Assembly: GCA_009701185.1 (NCBI GenBank)
Contig: WLKQ01000001.1
Coordinates: 46,430-110,429 of the forward strand
Direction of reading: 5' to 3'
Length of the DNA: 64,000 bases
From: Actinomycetota bacterium
Lineage (GTDB): Bacteria; Actinomycetota; Actinomycetes; Nanopelagicales; Nanopelagicaceae
In this document: one piece after another, positions 18,823 to 27,783 of the stretch
Position numbering within the stretch: the first letter of the stretch is position 1
How the letters are laid out: each line of letters opens with the position of its first letter
Made by a program: the position numbers and the translations under genes
The notes under the pieces: generated by a model
What the model saw: only the letters and a program-made list of their open reading frames with translations
The model's database searches: none
What the model was told of the DNA's origin: nothing

Positions 18823-18828
18823 TAGGAT
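18823..18828 (+). promoter_or_regulatory. -10 box of leaderless DUF3107 gene
   Basis: TAGGAT lies 7 nt before the ATG at 18836, in the 20-bp gap after tetR. Confidence 0.5.
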
Positions 18829-18835
18829 TATCCAT

Positions 18836-19093
18836 ATGAGTACTAAGAAAACCGACTCCACTGTAAAATCAGAGGTTCGAATCGCTGTTGCACGCGTTGC
18901 CTCTGATCTCTTTTTTGAAAGCGCACAAAGTGCCGCAGAAATTAAGAGCGCAGTTGCCGATGCACTTGCATCAGGTAAACCATTGTCATTAACCGATGTT
19001 CGTGGCCATGAGATTATTGTTCCGGCAGACAAAATCGGCTATGTCGAGGTCGGCGTAGCCGCATCTCGTCGTGTCGGTTTCGGCGCTGCATAA
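18836..19093 (+). CDS. DUF3107 family protein
   Basis: 85 residues from ATG 18836; the ORF-track start 18 codons upstream lies within tetR and is discarded. VRIAVARVASDLFFES and the ending VGVAASRRVGFGA are typical of this actinobacterial family (Rv3208A, an antigen known as TB9.4), whose function is unknown. Always found between a TetR regulator and an RhlE helicase. The gene ends one base before a GTG start of the helicase. Confidence 0.88.
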   Translation: MSTKKTDSTVKSEVRIAVARVASDLFFESAQSAAEIKSAVADALASGKPLSLTDVRGHEIIVPADKIGYVEVGVAASRRVGFGAA

Positions 19094-19094
19094 C

Positions 19095-20435
19095 GTGGCA
19101 CCTACTTTCGCTGAACTTCCACTTCGTCCACAAACGATTGAGGCTCTTCATGCACATGGATTTATTGCGCCATTTGCAATTCAAGAGATGGTTTTGCCTA
19201 TAGCCCTCAGTGATGGCGATGTAATTGGTCAAGCTAAAACTGGCACCGGAAAAACTTTAGCTTTTGGTATCCCGGTTATTGAACGTGTCATTGCTCCAAA
19301 CGATGCAGAATGGGAGGCTTTCGCTAATAAAGGAATGCCGCAAGTCTTAATCGTTGTTCCAACACGTGAGCTTTGCACCCAAGTAACACGCGATATTGAA
19401 GAATTAGCATCTAATCGCGGCATCAGAACATTGGCTGTTTATGGTGGTCGCGCATTTGAGCCACAAATCGAAGCTCTTAACGCTGGTGTTGAAATTGTCG
19501 TTGGTACCCCTGGACGTCTTTTAGATTTATCGCGCCAAGGTCAACTCAAACTTAAAGAGGTTTCTCGCCTGGTATTAGATGAAGCTGATGAAATGCTTGA
19601 TCTTGGATTCTTACCTGATGTTGAAAAGATTTTGGCCAATACTCCAAATAGAACGCAGACCATGCTCTTTTCGGCCACTATGCCGGGCGACATTATTGCT
19701 CTAGCACGCCGCTTTATGAATCAACCGATTCATATACGCACGCAAGATAGTGAAGATGAGGGTGCAGTCGTAACCCGCATCAAGCAGCATGTTTTGCGTG
19801 CACATGCCATGGATAAGATTGAAATGCTGGCACGCATTTTGCAGGCCGATGGTCGCGGACCAACAATTGTTTTTTGCCGCACTAAGCGAACATGTCAAAA
19901 AACTGCTAATGATCTGCTTGAGCGTGGCTTTCGCGCTGCCACAATTCACGGTGATTTAGGTCAGGGTGCACGTGAAAAAGCTTTAGGTGATTTCAAGGCT
20001 GGAAAATCTGATGTGCTTGTTGCAACTGATGTTGCTGCACGTGGAATTGATATTGAAGGAATTACTCACGTTATTAACTATCAATGCCCTGAAGATGAGA
20101 AAACCTATGTTCACCGAATCGGCCGTACTGCTCGTGCAGGTGCCGATGGTATTGCCGTAACTTTTGTTGACTGGGATGAATTAGCGAGATGGAAGATGAT
20201 TAATCAAACATTAGATTTGGGATTAGCAGAACCTGAAGAGACTTATTCATCATCTCCACATCTCTATGAAGTTCTTAATATTCCAGCTGGTTCAACTGGT
20301 CGTATGACTAAAGCAAAACCTGTTGTTCGAGTAGAAAGTAAAGCTCCAGCAAAAACTGCTTCAGTAAAAGCTGCTACTCCCAAAGAAAAAACTGAGCGCA
20401 CACGTACTCGAACTAAAAAGTTTAAAGAGAGCTAA
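19095..20435 (+). CDS. rhlE: DEAD-box RNA helicase (RhlE-like)
   Basis: ATP-dependent RNA helicase, about 446 residues. Q-motif and phosphate loop AKTGTGKT, the DEAD box in LDEADEML, SAT, and C-terminal motifs ATDVAARGIDI and HRIGRTAR are all intact; a lysine/threonine-rich tail probably binds RNA. Likely role is ribosome assembly or mRNA turnover. Two GTG starts are possible, 19071 and 19095; I prefer 19095, just after the DUF3107 stop, because it leaves the short N-terminus usual for the family. Its stop codon overlaps that of marC on the other strand. Confidence 0.92.
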   Translation: MAPTFAELPLRPQTIEALHAHGFIAPFAIQEMVLPIALSDGDVIGQAKTGTGKTLAFGIPVIERVIAPNDAEWEAFANKGMPQVLIVVPTRELCTQVTRDIEELASNRGIRTLAVYGGRAFEPQIEALNAGVEIVVGTPGRLLDLSRQGQLKLKEVSRLVLDEADEMLDLGFLPDVEKILANTPNRTQTMLFSATMPGDIIALARRFMNQPIHIRTQDSEDEGAVVTRIKQHVLRAHAMDKIEMLARILQADGRGPTIVFCRTKRTCQKTANDLLERGFRAATIHGDLGQGAREKALGDFKAGKSDVLVATDVAARGIDIEGITHVINYQCPEDEKTYVHRIGRTARAGADGIAVTFVDWDELARWKMINQTLDLGLAEPEETYSSSPHLYEVLNIPAGSTGRMTKAKPVVRVESKAPAKTASVKAATPKEKTERTRTRTKKFKES

Positions 20436-21052
20436 GAAGCTACAAAGATTCGGATTGCATCAACGAGCATTTGAACGGCAATTGCTGCAAGCAGTAATCC
20501 GGCAATCCGAGCGACTAAGGTCACTCCAGATTCTTTAATTACCTTCAAAATTGATGTAGATGCCATAAGCGCACCGGCAATTGCTAGGTGTACCGCAATA
20601 ATCGCGCCAACAAGACCTGCAACCATTGCGGCATTGTCGGCTTGTTGAACAAAAATCATTGTGGCAACGATGGCACCTGGACCTGCTAATAATGGCGTGC
20701 CGAGTGGAACTAATGCGATATTTGCATCTGCACTCTCGTTCCTACCGCCGCCTTTGCCGCCCGTTAAGAGATCTAAGGAGATCAGAAGTAACAGCAGCGC
20801 GCCAGCGGCTTGAAGTGCGGCCATAGAAACACTTAAGTAACTGAGAATGAAACGTCCAAATAATGCAAAGAGTGTAATGACAAAGAATGAAACAGCGGCG
20901 GCTTTAAGCGCCAGCATGCGTCGCTCGCGTGCAGGTTTATCAGCAACGAGAGCTAAGAAAATTGGTGTGGCTCCGGGTGGATCCATAATTACAAAGAGGG
21001 TTACAAAAGACTGGATGGCAAAAGTAAGAGCGCTAATCTGAGCAACTTTCAC
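20432..21052 (-). CDS. marC: MarC family membrane protein
   Basis: 206 residues, six predicted membrane helices, with the family features FVIMDPPGATPIF near the first helix and GTPLLAGPGAI in the middle. MarC/UPF0056 proteins are widespread and their transported substrate, if any, is unknown. Overlaps the PHP gene by 4 nt and shares a CTAA stop overlap with the convergent helicase. Confidence 0.88.
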   Translation of the reverse strand: MKVAQISALTFAIQSFVTLFVIMDPPGATPIFLALVADKPARERRMLALKAAAVSFFVITLFALFGRFILSYLSVSMAALQAAGALLLLLISLDLLTGGKGGGRNESADANIALVPLGTPLLAGPGAIVATMIFVQQADNAAMVAGLVGAIIAVHLAIAGALMASTSILKVIKESGVTLVARIAGLLLAAIAVQMLVDAIRIFVAS

Positions 21053-21894
21053 AGTCTGACGACCCTTCGACTATTTGATTGTGCTTCTAGCTTTTCCCAT
21101 TGTTCTGGGCTAGTGCCGTATTCACCTAATGAATTTAGTTTACCGCTTCCGTGATAATCGCTGGCACCAGTTATCACTAAATCAAGATCATGAGCAATCG
21201 CTCGTAACATCGCTCTTTCATCAGGATTTTGATCACGGTGGTCGACCTCAATGCCATGTAATCCTGCATCAACTAAAGTGTGAAAGTCAGACGGAACAAG
21301 AATTTTTCCCCTCAGTGAAGCAAATGGGTGGGCAATAACAGCAACTCCACCTGCACGTCGAATCACGCCAATCGCATCTTCTGGAGTTGGTGCGGCATGT
21401 GAAACATAAAACTCTGAATCATTATTGAGCATGCCCTGAAATGCTTCGTCTCGCGATTTAATGATTCCTTTGTTAACGAGTGCATCTGCAAGGTGTGGGC
21501 GGCCAAGAGTTGCCCCATCGGGTAAAGCATTGTGAACATCCTCCATTGAAATATCAATTCCAGCGTGCTGCATTTTTTCAATCATTTTCCGCATGCGTGG
21601 AAGACGACCATCGCGTGTCTCTTCGAGCATGATCTGCATCTCTTCATGTGCACCATCAAAAAGTAAGCCAAGCATATGAACACTTACGCCATCTTTTGTT
21701 AAGCAAGATATCTCGCTACCCAGCGCCAGTGTTAAATTACTCCGTAAACTTTCAATCGCTTGCGCCCAACCCGATGTCGTATCGTGATCGGTCACTCCAA
21801 TGACACTCATCCCTAAGGAAATAGCCTTATTAATTAGTTCGCGCGGAGAATCAGTACCGTCGCTTTTATTGGTATGTGTGTGCAAATCAATCAT
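21049..21894 (-). CDS. PHP-domain phosphoesterase
   Basis: 281 residues with the PHP metal motifs HTHTNKSDG at the N-terminus, VTDHDT, and a distal SDYHG. Relatives hydrolyse 3',5'-nucleoside bisphosphates or remove nucleotides from 5'-phosphorylated RNA ends (RNase AM type). It lies in a DMT permease - PHP - MarC run with 4-nt overlaps on both sides. Substrate not testable from sequence. Confidence 0.85.
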   Translation of the reverse strand: MIDLHTHTNKSDGTDSPRELINKAISLGMSVIGVTDHDTTSGWAQAIESLRSNLTLALGSEISCLTKDGVSVHMLGLLFDGAHEEMQIMLEETRDGRLPRMRKMIEKMQHAGIDISMEDVHNALPDGATLGRPHLADALVNKGIIKSRDEAFQGMLNNDSEFYVSHAAPTPEDAIGVIRRAGGVAVIAHPFASLRGKILVPSDFHTLVDAGLHGIEVDHRDQNPDERAMLRAIAHDLDLVITGASDYHGSGKLNSLGEYGTSPEQWEKLEAQSNSRRVVRL

Positions 21895-22793
21895 GAAGCA
21901 CTTTCAATCTGGTTTGTGCGACCTCGCGTTACTACTAAAACACAGCCAATTAATATTAGGGCTATTCCGGGAAGAATTCCTAACGGTGGCTTTTGTCCCA
22001 TCCACCAAATTGCAAGGATAGAACTCACTGGAACTTCAAAAAAGATAATGAGCGAAACTATCGCAGGTGATACTCGCTTTAGTGCTGCATTAAACATTGT
22101 GTGGCCAAGAATCTGCGCACCTAAAATTAAACCTAAAAGAATCCACCACTCACGTGCAGAGAAATCAAATAGTGCCACACCTGAAATTACTGCGACTGGG
22201 AGCACGGTAATTGCACAAACAAAATAACAGATGGTCGTATAAGTAGTTGTCTCTAACGTTCGCTGGGCTCTAGATCCAGACATCATGTATAGCGCTGCCA
22301 ACGCTGCAGATATTAAAGCAGCAATATCTCCAAGAAAAGATTTAAGCGAGATATGAAGATCTACTCCAGAAATGAGCAAGACTCCAGAAAAACTTACAAT
22401 CATGCCCAGCCACACCGAAGATGGAATATGACCTCCACTTAACTTCACAAAGAGAGCTGCAAAAATCGGTTGTAGGGCAACGAGAGCGGTTCCAGCTGCG
22501 ACTGTGGTCCATCGCATGGCGAGGAAGAATCCAATAAAGTGAATTGCTAACAAAACGCCTGCACCTATTGCCCACTTGATTCCATCACGATCAGCACGAT
22601 GGCGCAGCGCAAAAGGAAGAGTTAATAGCGCTCCCCCTAAATTTCTCCAGAAAATTAACGTCGTGATTGGCATAGCGCTCATTGCAATAAGCGGACCAGA
22701 AGTACCAATACCGATGATCCCAACTCCCAAGCGGATTAAGTCCGGCCGAGCTGGAATAGCTGTATGGCTCTGCAATTGTTCTCCGGCATTCAT
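21891..22793 (-). CDS. EamA/DMT-type permease
   Basis: 300 residues, about ten membrane helices in two EamA repeats, with FWRNLGGALLTLPFAL near the start and FEVPVSSILAIWWMGQ near the end. This superfamily exports metabolites such as amino acids or nucleobases; the substrate is unknown. First gene of a three-gene run. TACCTT lies 6 nt before its ATG. Confidence 0.82.
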   Translation of the reverse strand: MNAGEQLQSHTAIPARPDLIRLGVGIIGIGTSGPLIAMSAMPITTLIFWRNLGGALLTLPFALRHRADRDGIKWAIGAGVLLAIHFIGFFLAMRWTTVAAGTALVALQPIFAALFVKLSGGHIPSSVWLGMIVSFSGVLLISGVDLHISLKSFLGDIAALISAALAALYMMSGSRAQRTLETTTYTTICYFVCAITVLPVAVISGVALFDFSAREWWILLGLILGAQILGHTMFNAALKRVSPAIVSLIIFFEVPVSSILAIWWMGQKPPLGILPGIALILIGCVLVVTRGRTNQIESAS

Positions 22794-22799
22794 GAGGTA

Positions 22800-22809
22800 A
22801 AGGTACCCT
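22800..22809. promoter_or_regulatory. Overlapping divergent -10 boxes, DMT permease / MgtE-CBS gene
   Basis: In the 22-bp gap, minus-strand TACCTT (22800-22805) is 6 nt before the permease ATG, and plus-strand TACCCT (22804-22809) is 6 nt before the ATG at 22816. The two hexamers share 2 bp, so both genes appear leaderless and served by one polymerase site at a time. Confidence 0.5.
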
Positions 22810-22815
22810 TAACCT

Positions 22816-24087
22816 ATGAGCAGCAATCTCCTCAACCGAGTATTTCTTGCCCGTCTTGCAGGCACCGCGGTTTTTGACCCAAATGGTGATCCAGTAGGAA
22901 AGGTGCGAGATGCAGTGGCGACCCTTCGCACTAATAACTTACCGCCACGAGTTCTTGGTTTAGTTGTAGAAGTACCGCTGCGTCGTCGTGTGTTTGTTCC
23001 GATAACTCGAGTGACATCAATTGAAAGTGGTGCAGTAGTAATAACTGGCCTCTTAAACATGCGCCGTTATGAAACACGCCCTGGTGAAGTTTTGATTTTG
23101 GGTGACATGCTCGATCGATCAATCACACATATTGCATCCAACGAACGTGTGATTGTTGAAGACATGGGTATGGAGCAAAATCGAACTGGCGACTGGTTGA
23201 TCAATCGTGTTCACATCATGCGTCCTGGTCGGGGGCTTCGCCGAAAAGGTGCAACCTCAACCGTTGCCTGGGAAGAAGTTGTTGGCTTTGCACATACCGA
23301 ACAAAATCAAGGTGTAACAAATTTATTGTCAACTCTTGCAAATTTGCGCGCTGCAGATTTAGCTACAGTGCTTCAAGATTTACCGGAAAAGCGCCGAGTA
23401 GAAATTGCTGGTGCTTTAGATGATGAACGACTTGCCGATGTGCTAGAAGAAATGGATGAAGACGATCGCGTATCTTTGCTTGCAGCTCTAGAAGGTGAAC
23501 GCGCGGCAGATGTACTTGGTGAGATGGATCCAGATGATGCTGCCGACTTATTGCGAGAAATCGGTCAAGAGCGCGCTGAAGCTCTTCTGGAGTTGATGGA
23601 GCCTGAAGATGCAGAAGATGTTTTGCGTCTGATGACTTATGAAGATTATTCAGCGGGCGGCATGATGACAACAGAGCCAATCGTAATGAGCGCCGATTAT
23701 TCAGTTGCTGATGCATTGGCTGCGGTAAGGCAAAAAGAGATCTCCCCTGCTCTTGCGTCCCAAATATTTATCTGCCGTCAGCCACTTGAAACTCCTACGG
23801 GGCGCTTCATTGGGACCGTGCATTACCAGCGCTTATTGCGCGAACCGCCTTCAATTTTGCTTGGTTCTATCGTTGATACTGATTCTAAAGGAGTTAAGCC
23901 AGATGCATCTCTGCATGAAGTTTCATCGCATTTAGCCAGCTACAACATGCTGTCATTACCTGTGATCGATGCCAATGAACGGCTATTAGGGGCAATCACC
24001 GTAGACGATGTTTTAGACCACTTACTGCCAGATAACTGGCGCCATGATCACCGCGAGAAATCGCCAGTCAATTACAAGGAGGTGTAG
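22816..24087 (+). CDS. MgtE N-domain and CBS-domain cytoplasmic protein
   Basis: 423 residues: an N-terminal PRC-barrel-like region with RRRVFVPITRV, an acidic helical repeat region of MgtE-N type (about 175-285, repeated DDERLADVLEEM-like units), and a pair of CBS motifs (about 290-405). There is no membrane channel, so it is not an MgtE transporter but a soluble relative of Rv1232c. It probably senses Mg or nucleotides and may act on the DUF1003 membrane protein encoded next to it. Same neighbours (mrp, tatB, htrA) as in Mycobacterium. Confidence 0.85.
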   Translation: MSSNLLNRVFLARLAGTAVFDPNGDPVGKVRDAVATLRTNNLPPRVLGLVVEVPLRRRVFVPITRVTSIESGAVVITGLLNMRRYETRPGEVLILGDMLDRSITHIASNERVIVEDMGMEQNRTGDWLINRVHIMRPGRGLRRKGATSTVAWEEVVGFAHTEQNQGVTNLLSTLANLRAADLATVLQDLPEKRRVEIAGALDDERLADVLEEMDEDDRVSLLAALEGERAADVLGEMDPDDAADLLREIGQERAEALLELMEPEDAEDVLRLMTYEDYSAGGMMTTEPIVMSADYSVADALAAVRQKEISPALASQIFICRQPLETPTGRFIGTVHYQRLLREPPSILLGSIVDTDSKGVKPDASLHEVSSHLASYNMLSLPVIDANERLLGAITVDDVLDHLLPDNWRHDHREKSPVNYKEV

Positions 24088-24089
24088 TG

Positions 24090-24587
24090 ATGGCACGTGC
24101 ATTTGGTTTGGATACACCTCGTGAGACTCGACGTTCACTGCGCCCAAATTTCGACCCAGAAACTTTTGGACGTTTATCGGAACGCTTTGCGCGTTTCTTG
24201 GGCACTGCTCGTTTCTTGGTATACATGACCGTTTTTGTGCTGTCATGGGTTGCGTGGAACTTTTTGGCACCCCGAGATATGCGCTTTGATGACTATCCAT
24301 TTATTTTCTTAACCCTTATTCTTTCGCTTCAAGCATCTTATGCGGCTCCACTGATTTTGCTGGCGCAAAATCGGCAAGCAGATAGAGACCGAATTCAACT
24401 CAATGAAGATCGTGCTCGAAATGAGCGCAGTATTGCCGATGCTGAATATTTGACTCGCGAAATTGCATCGTTGCGCATCTCATTAGGAGAGGTTGCGACT
24501 CGTGATTTTGTACGCAGCGAACTTTCAGATATTGCAAAGGAAGTAATTACTGAATTACGTGGCAATCCCCAAGCGGACTCCAAGTAA
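24090..24587 (+). CDS. DUF1003 membrane protein
   Basis: 165 residues with two membrane helices (about 45-65 and 75-95) separated by a short loop FLAPRDMRFDDYPF, then LLAQNRQADRDR and a coiled-coil-like tail, as in DUF1003. ATG 24090 is preferred over the track GTG at 24087 because AAGGAGG lies at proper distance. Function unknown. Its last 33 bp overlap the convergent mrp gene. Confidence 0.86.
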   Translation: MARAFGLDTPRETRRSLRPNFDPETFGRLSERFARFLGTARFLVYMTVFVLSWVAWNFLAPRDMRFDDYPFIFLTLILSLQASYAAPLILLAQNRQADRDRIQLNEDRARNERSIADAEYLTREIASLRISLGEVATRDFVRSELSDIAKEVITELRGNPQADSK

Positions 24588-25676
24588 TGACTTACTTCGC
24601 TTTATTAATTTTTCTGTAATTTCTATCAAAGCTCGCGCACTTGCCGATTCTGGTTCAGCAATTACTACTGGAATGCCTTGATCTCCGCCCATGCGCAGGT
24701 CGATGCTAAATGGAACTTTCCCAAGAAGAGGTACATCGATTCCAACAAGGGTAGAAAGTCGCTTGGCAGTTTCTTCGCCGCCACCATTTCCAAAGAGTGA
24801 AATTGTTTGACCTGTCCCAGCATCAATGTATTCAGACATATTTTCAACTACACCAATAACATGCTGATGAATTTGATGTGCAATGCGGCCGGCTCTTTCG
24901 GCAACTTCAGCGGCGGCAATCTGTGGTGTGGTGACAACCAAAATCTCTGATGTAGGAATTAATTGACCAAGAGAGATAGCAAGATCGCCCGTGCCGGGTG
25001 GAAGATCAATGAGAAGTAGGTCCAAGTCGCCCCAATAGGCATCTGATAACAGCTGCTCAAGGACTCGATGAAGAAGCGGGCCACGATATGCAACGGCATC
25101 GCTGCGCTCTGGCTTAAACATCTCCATCGATACAGTCTTTACGCCATATGACTCCAAAGGTATGAACATTTGATCGATAGCCGTTGGGCGTTGACCCATG
25201 ATCCCCATAAGGCGCGGAATTGAGTGTCCATAAACGTCGGCATCTAAAATTCCAACTCGTAATCCTTTAGATGCAGCCGCGACAGCAAGATTTACAGTGA
25301 GCGAGGATTTTCCGACGCCACCTTTTCCAGACGCGATGCCGATTACGCGAGTAAGTGAATCTGGTTGAGCAAATGGAATGAATTTTTCGCGGCCATTGCG
25401 CATAATCTTTTTAACATTATCGCGTTGCTCTTGATTCATGACACCAAAATCTAATTGCACGGATTTCACTCCAGCTATTTTGGTGAGTGCGCTTGTGATA
25501 TCGGTACGCAAGCGATCTTGCATTGGGCAGCCAGAAATAGTTAAAAGAATTCGCACAGATACTTCACCATGCGCTTCCGAGAGATCTTCGACCATGCCAA
25601 GTTCAGTAATTGAACGGTGAAGTTCTGGATCTTGAACTGTTGTGAGCGCGTTAGCTAGTTCATCTAATAAACTCAT
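24555..25676 (-). CDS. mrp: Mrp/NBP35-type iron-sulfur cluster carrier ATPase
   Basis: 373 residues: an N-terminal MIP18/DUF59 domain (about 1-90) and a P-loop ATPase with the deviant Walker A GKGGVGKSS (near 115) and DLPPGTGD. It carries and delivers Fe-S clusters. The CxxC pair that bridges a cluster in many ApbC proteins is not visible in the NMSEYIDAGTG region. Overlaps tatB by 4 nt and the convergent DUF1003 gene by 33 bp. Matches Rv1229c by position. Confidence 0.92.
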   Translation of the reverse strand: MSLLDELANALTTVQDPELHRSITELGMVEDLSEAHGEVSVRILLTISGCPMQDRLRTDITSALTKIAGVKSVQLDFGVMNQEQRDNVKKIMRNGREKFIPFAQPDSLTRVIGIASGKGGVGKSSLTVNLAVAAASKGLRVGILDADVYGHSIPRLMGIMGQRPTAIDQMFIPLESYGVKTVSMEMFKPERSDAVAYRGPLLHRVLEQLLSDAYWGDLDLLLIDLPPGTGDLAISLGQLIPTSEILVVTTPQIAAAEVAERAGRIAHQIHQHVIGVVENMSEYIDAGTGQTISLFGNGGGEETAKRLSTLVGIDVPLLGKVPFSIDLRMGGDQGIPVVIAEPESASARALIEITEKLIKRSKSLLGVRLGIAT

Positions 25677-25978
25677 ATTAAATCAGGATCGATTCGTGCC
25701 TCGGGCCGCTTTGGTTTTGCCACTGGTTTTTCCTCCATAAGATCGGCCAACTGTTTCTTTACAAAAGTTTTAGGGTGCAAATCTTGGGGTTGTAGATTTT
25801 CAAAGCCTGGGCCTAAATTCTCTTTCAATTCAGCCGTCGCAATTTGAGACAAATTACGAATCTTCTTAACCCATTTCGCTGCTTCGACAGCAACTTTAGG
25901 CAAACGGTCTGGGCCAACTAATACCATTGCCAAAAGAGCAAGGCCGAGTAGTTCGCCAGCACCGATATCAAAGAACAT
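25673..25978 (-). CDS. tatB: Twin-arginine translocase subunit TatB
   Basis: 101 residues: one N-terminal membrane helix, the VGPDRLP hinge, an amphipathic helix and a charged tail, as in TatA/B. TatB rather than TatA is favoured by the glutamate in GAGELL and by its place between htrA and mrp (Rv1224). It receives folded preproteins with TatC, which is not in the window. TAGGCT lies 6 nt before its ATG. Confidence 0.88.
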   Translation of the reverse strand: MFFDIGAGELLGLALLAMVLVGPDRLPKVAVEAAKWVKKIRNLSQIATAELKENLGPGFENLQPQDLHPKTFVKKQLADLMEEKPVAKPKRPEARIDPDLI

Positions 25979-25984
25979 AAGGTA

Positions 25985-25990
25985 AGCCTA
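25985..25990 (-). promoter_or_regulatory. -10 box of leaderless tatB
   Basis: TAGGCT ends 6 nt before the tatB ATG (25978), within the 26-bp gap after htrA. Confidence 0.5.
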
Positions 25991-26004
25991 CCTGCCAACT
26001 ATGC

Positions 26005-27126
26005 TTAATTTTTCGCGGCAATTAAGGTCATAGTTGCGCTGAATTCCTTACCATTGCGCAGATATGTAACACGTACGCGATCGCCTACATTTTTGGCGCG
26101 AACAGCGACAATCAACTCTTCCGGAGCATTTATCTCACGGTCTTCAAATTTTATAATGACATCTCCAGGTTTTAGGCCGGCCTTTTGTGCAGGACCGCCC
26201 GCCATAATTGCTGAGCCGCTCTTTGCAATCAGCGCACCTGTGCCGGTAAAGCGCATATCTAATGCAACACCCAGTACGGGATACGTTGCTTTGCCTGATG
26301 TAATAAGTTGATCAGCTGTCTTGCGCGCTTGATTAATTGGAATTGCAAAACCAAGACCGATTGAACCCGTTTGAGATGAAGTTCCAAGCGATGCAATTGC
26401 TGAGTTTACTCCAATGACTGCGCCAGTGGAATCAACTAGTGGACCACCCGAGTTACCTGGATTAATCGCTGCATCAGTCTGTAAAGCATTTATAAATGAA
26501 CTGTCTGTTGTTGAGTCACCTGCAGTAACCGGACGGTTCTTTGCACTGATAATTCCTAAAGTAACTGTGCCTGATAATCCAAGTGGTGAACCAATTGCAA
26601 TGACTGGATCCCCAACTGCAACTTTGTCACTATTACCAAACTGCAAGGCTGGAAGATTTGTTGCACTAATTTTTAATACAGCTAAATCATAAGAAGAATC
26701 ACGCCCAACTATGGTTCCATTATAAACATCGCCATTATTGAGAGCTACACGAATGCTGCCACCATTTACTGCAGCTGCGGCAATAACGTGGTTATTAGTT
26801 AAAATGTAACCACTGCTATCAATAACAAACCCGGAACCCGTTCCGCCACCACTGTTGGATTCTGTTGTAATCGAAACTACAGATGGAAGCACTCTTTGTG
26901 CAATCCCTGCAACGGAATCTGGAGCTCGTTCAATCGTGCTAGAAGAAGAGACTAGATGTGCATTATGAAACAAAGTAGTTCCAGTGGAGTTAACTCCGAG
27001 AAAGCCACCTACTGTTCCAGCAAGCACGGCGACAAGGACGATAGTTGCTTTAGAATTTTTAGGAGCGTTGTTAATTTCCCACCATGCTGGTGTAACCATC
27101 GACTTCTTTGCTTTAGGAAAAATCAT
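26005..27126 (-). CDS. htrA: HtrA-like serine protease with PDZ domain
   Basis: 373 residues: a short cytoplasmic segment, one membrane anchor (about 27-45), a trypsin-like domain with His in LTNNHVIA, Asp in SSYDLAVLK and Ser in NPGNSGGPLVD, then a PDZ domain from about 280. It degrades or refolds damaged proteins outside the membrane. In Mycobacterium the neighbouring sigE and rseA control it; both are absent here, so its stress control must differ. It follows the O-methyltransferase by 12 bp. Confidence 0.92.
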   Translation of the reverse strand: MIFPKAKKSMVTPAWWEINNAPKNSKATIVLVAVLAGTVGGFLGVNSTGTTLFHNAHLVSSSSTIERAPDSVAGIAQRVLPSVVSITTESNSGGGTGSGFVIDSSGYILTNNHVIAAAAVNGGSIRVALNNGDVYNGTIVGRDSSYDLAVLKISATNLPALQFGNSDKVAVGDPVIAIGSPLGLSGTVTLGIISAKNRPVTAGDSTTDSSFINALQTDAAINPGNSGGPLVDSTGAVIGVNSAIASLGTSSQTGSIGLGFAIPINQARKTADQLITSGKATYPVLGVALDMRFTGTGALIAKSGSAIMAGGPAQKAGLKPGDVIIKFEDREINAPEELIVAVRAKNVGDRVRVTYLRNGKEFSATMTLIAAKN

Positions 27127-27138
27127 GTTTTTATTCTG

Positions 27139-27783
27139 CTACAACTTGGTTGCAACTAACAAACCATCACCTGATGAAATCAAGACACTCACCCAATGCT
27201 CTGTGTCATTTTTAATGATTTTCCCAGCATCTCGAAGTGCTACAGTCTTGGGATCGCGTTGGGCTGGATCATTAACTTTTGAGCCACCAAAATAGTTATC
27301 AATAACAAGAGCGCCTCCGCTACGTAAGATTCGTTGAGCCTCACCAATAACGAAGGCTAAATCCTCGGGATTGTGTCGTAGGACCACTAAATCATAAGCA
27401 CGGTCGGTTAATTTTGAAATGACATCAAGAACTGAGTTAGTAATTAAGCGATAACGAGTCTGAGGAATATCAGCCTCGGCAAAAGCTAACTTAGCAATCT
27501 GAGTGTGCTCCATTTCGTCATCAATCGATGTCAAGGTTCCACTTGTTAGCATGCCATCGAGCAACCATAAACTTCCAACACCAGATCCAGTTCCCACTTC
27601 AACAACTGCTTGGGCTGAAAGCGAGAATGCTAAATGCCGCAGGTAAGCACCGGCACCTGGGGTTGCATCTACGGCGCCTACTTCAACGCCTCGTGCACGA
27701 GCCTGTGACTTAAAATGATCTTCGGTAATAAAGTTTTCAGCAAATGTGTGTGGATCTATTTTCATGAGAGATTCATAATCCAT
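27139..27783 (-). CDS. SAM-dependent O-methyltransferase
   Basis: 214 residues, class I Rossmann methyltransferase of the caffeoyl-CoA/catechol O-methyltransferase family: VEVGTGSGVGSLWLL binds SAM, and VIDNYFGG is near the metal site. It corresponds in position to Rv1220c. Substrate unknown. It overlaps the 3' end of pepA by 22 bp. Confidence 0.85.
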   Translation of the reverse strand: MDYESLMKIDPHTFAENFITEDHFKSQARARGVEVGAVDATPGAGAYLRHLAFSLSAQAVVEVGTGSGVGSLWLLDGMLTSGTLTSIDDEMEHTQIAKLAFAEADIPQTRYRLITNSVLDVISKLTDRAYDLVVLRHNPEDLAFVIGEAQRILRSGGALVIDNYFGGSKVNDPAQRDPKTVALRDAGKIIKNDTEHWVSVLISSGDGLLVATKL

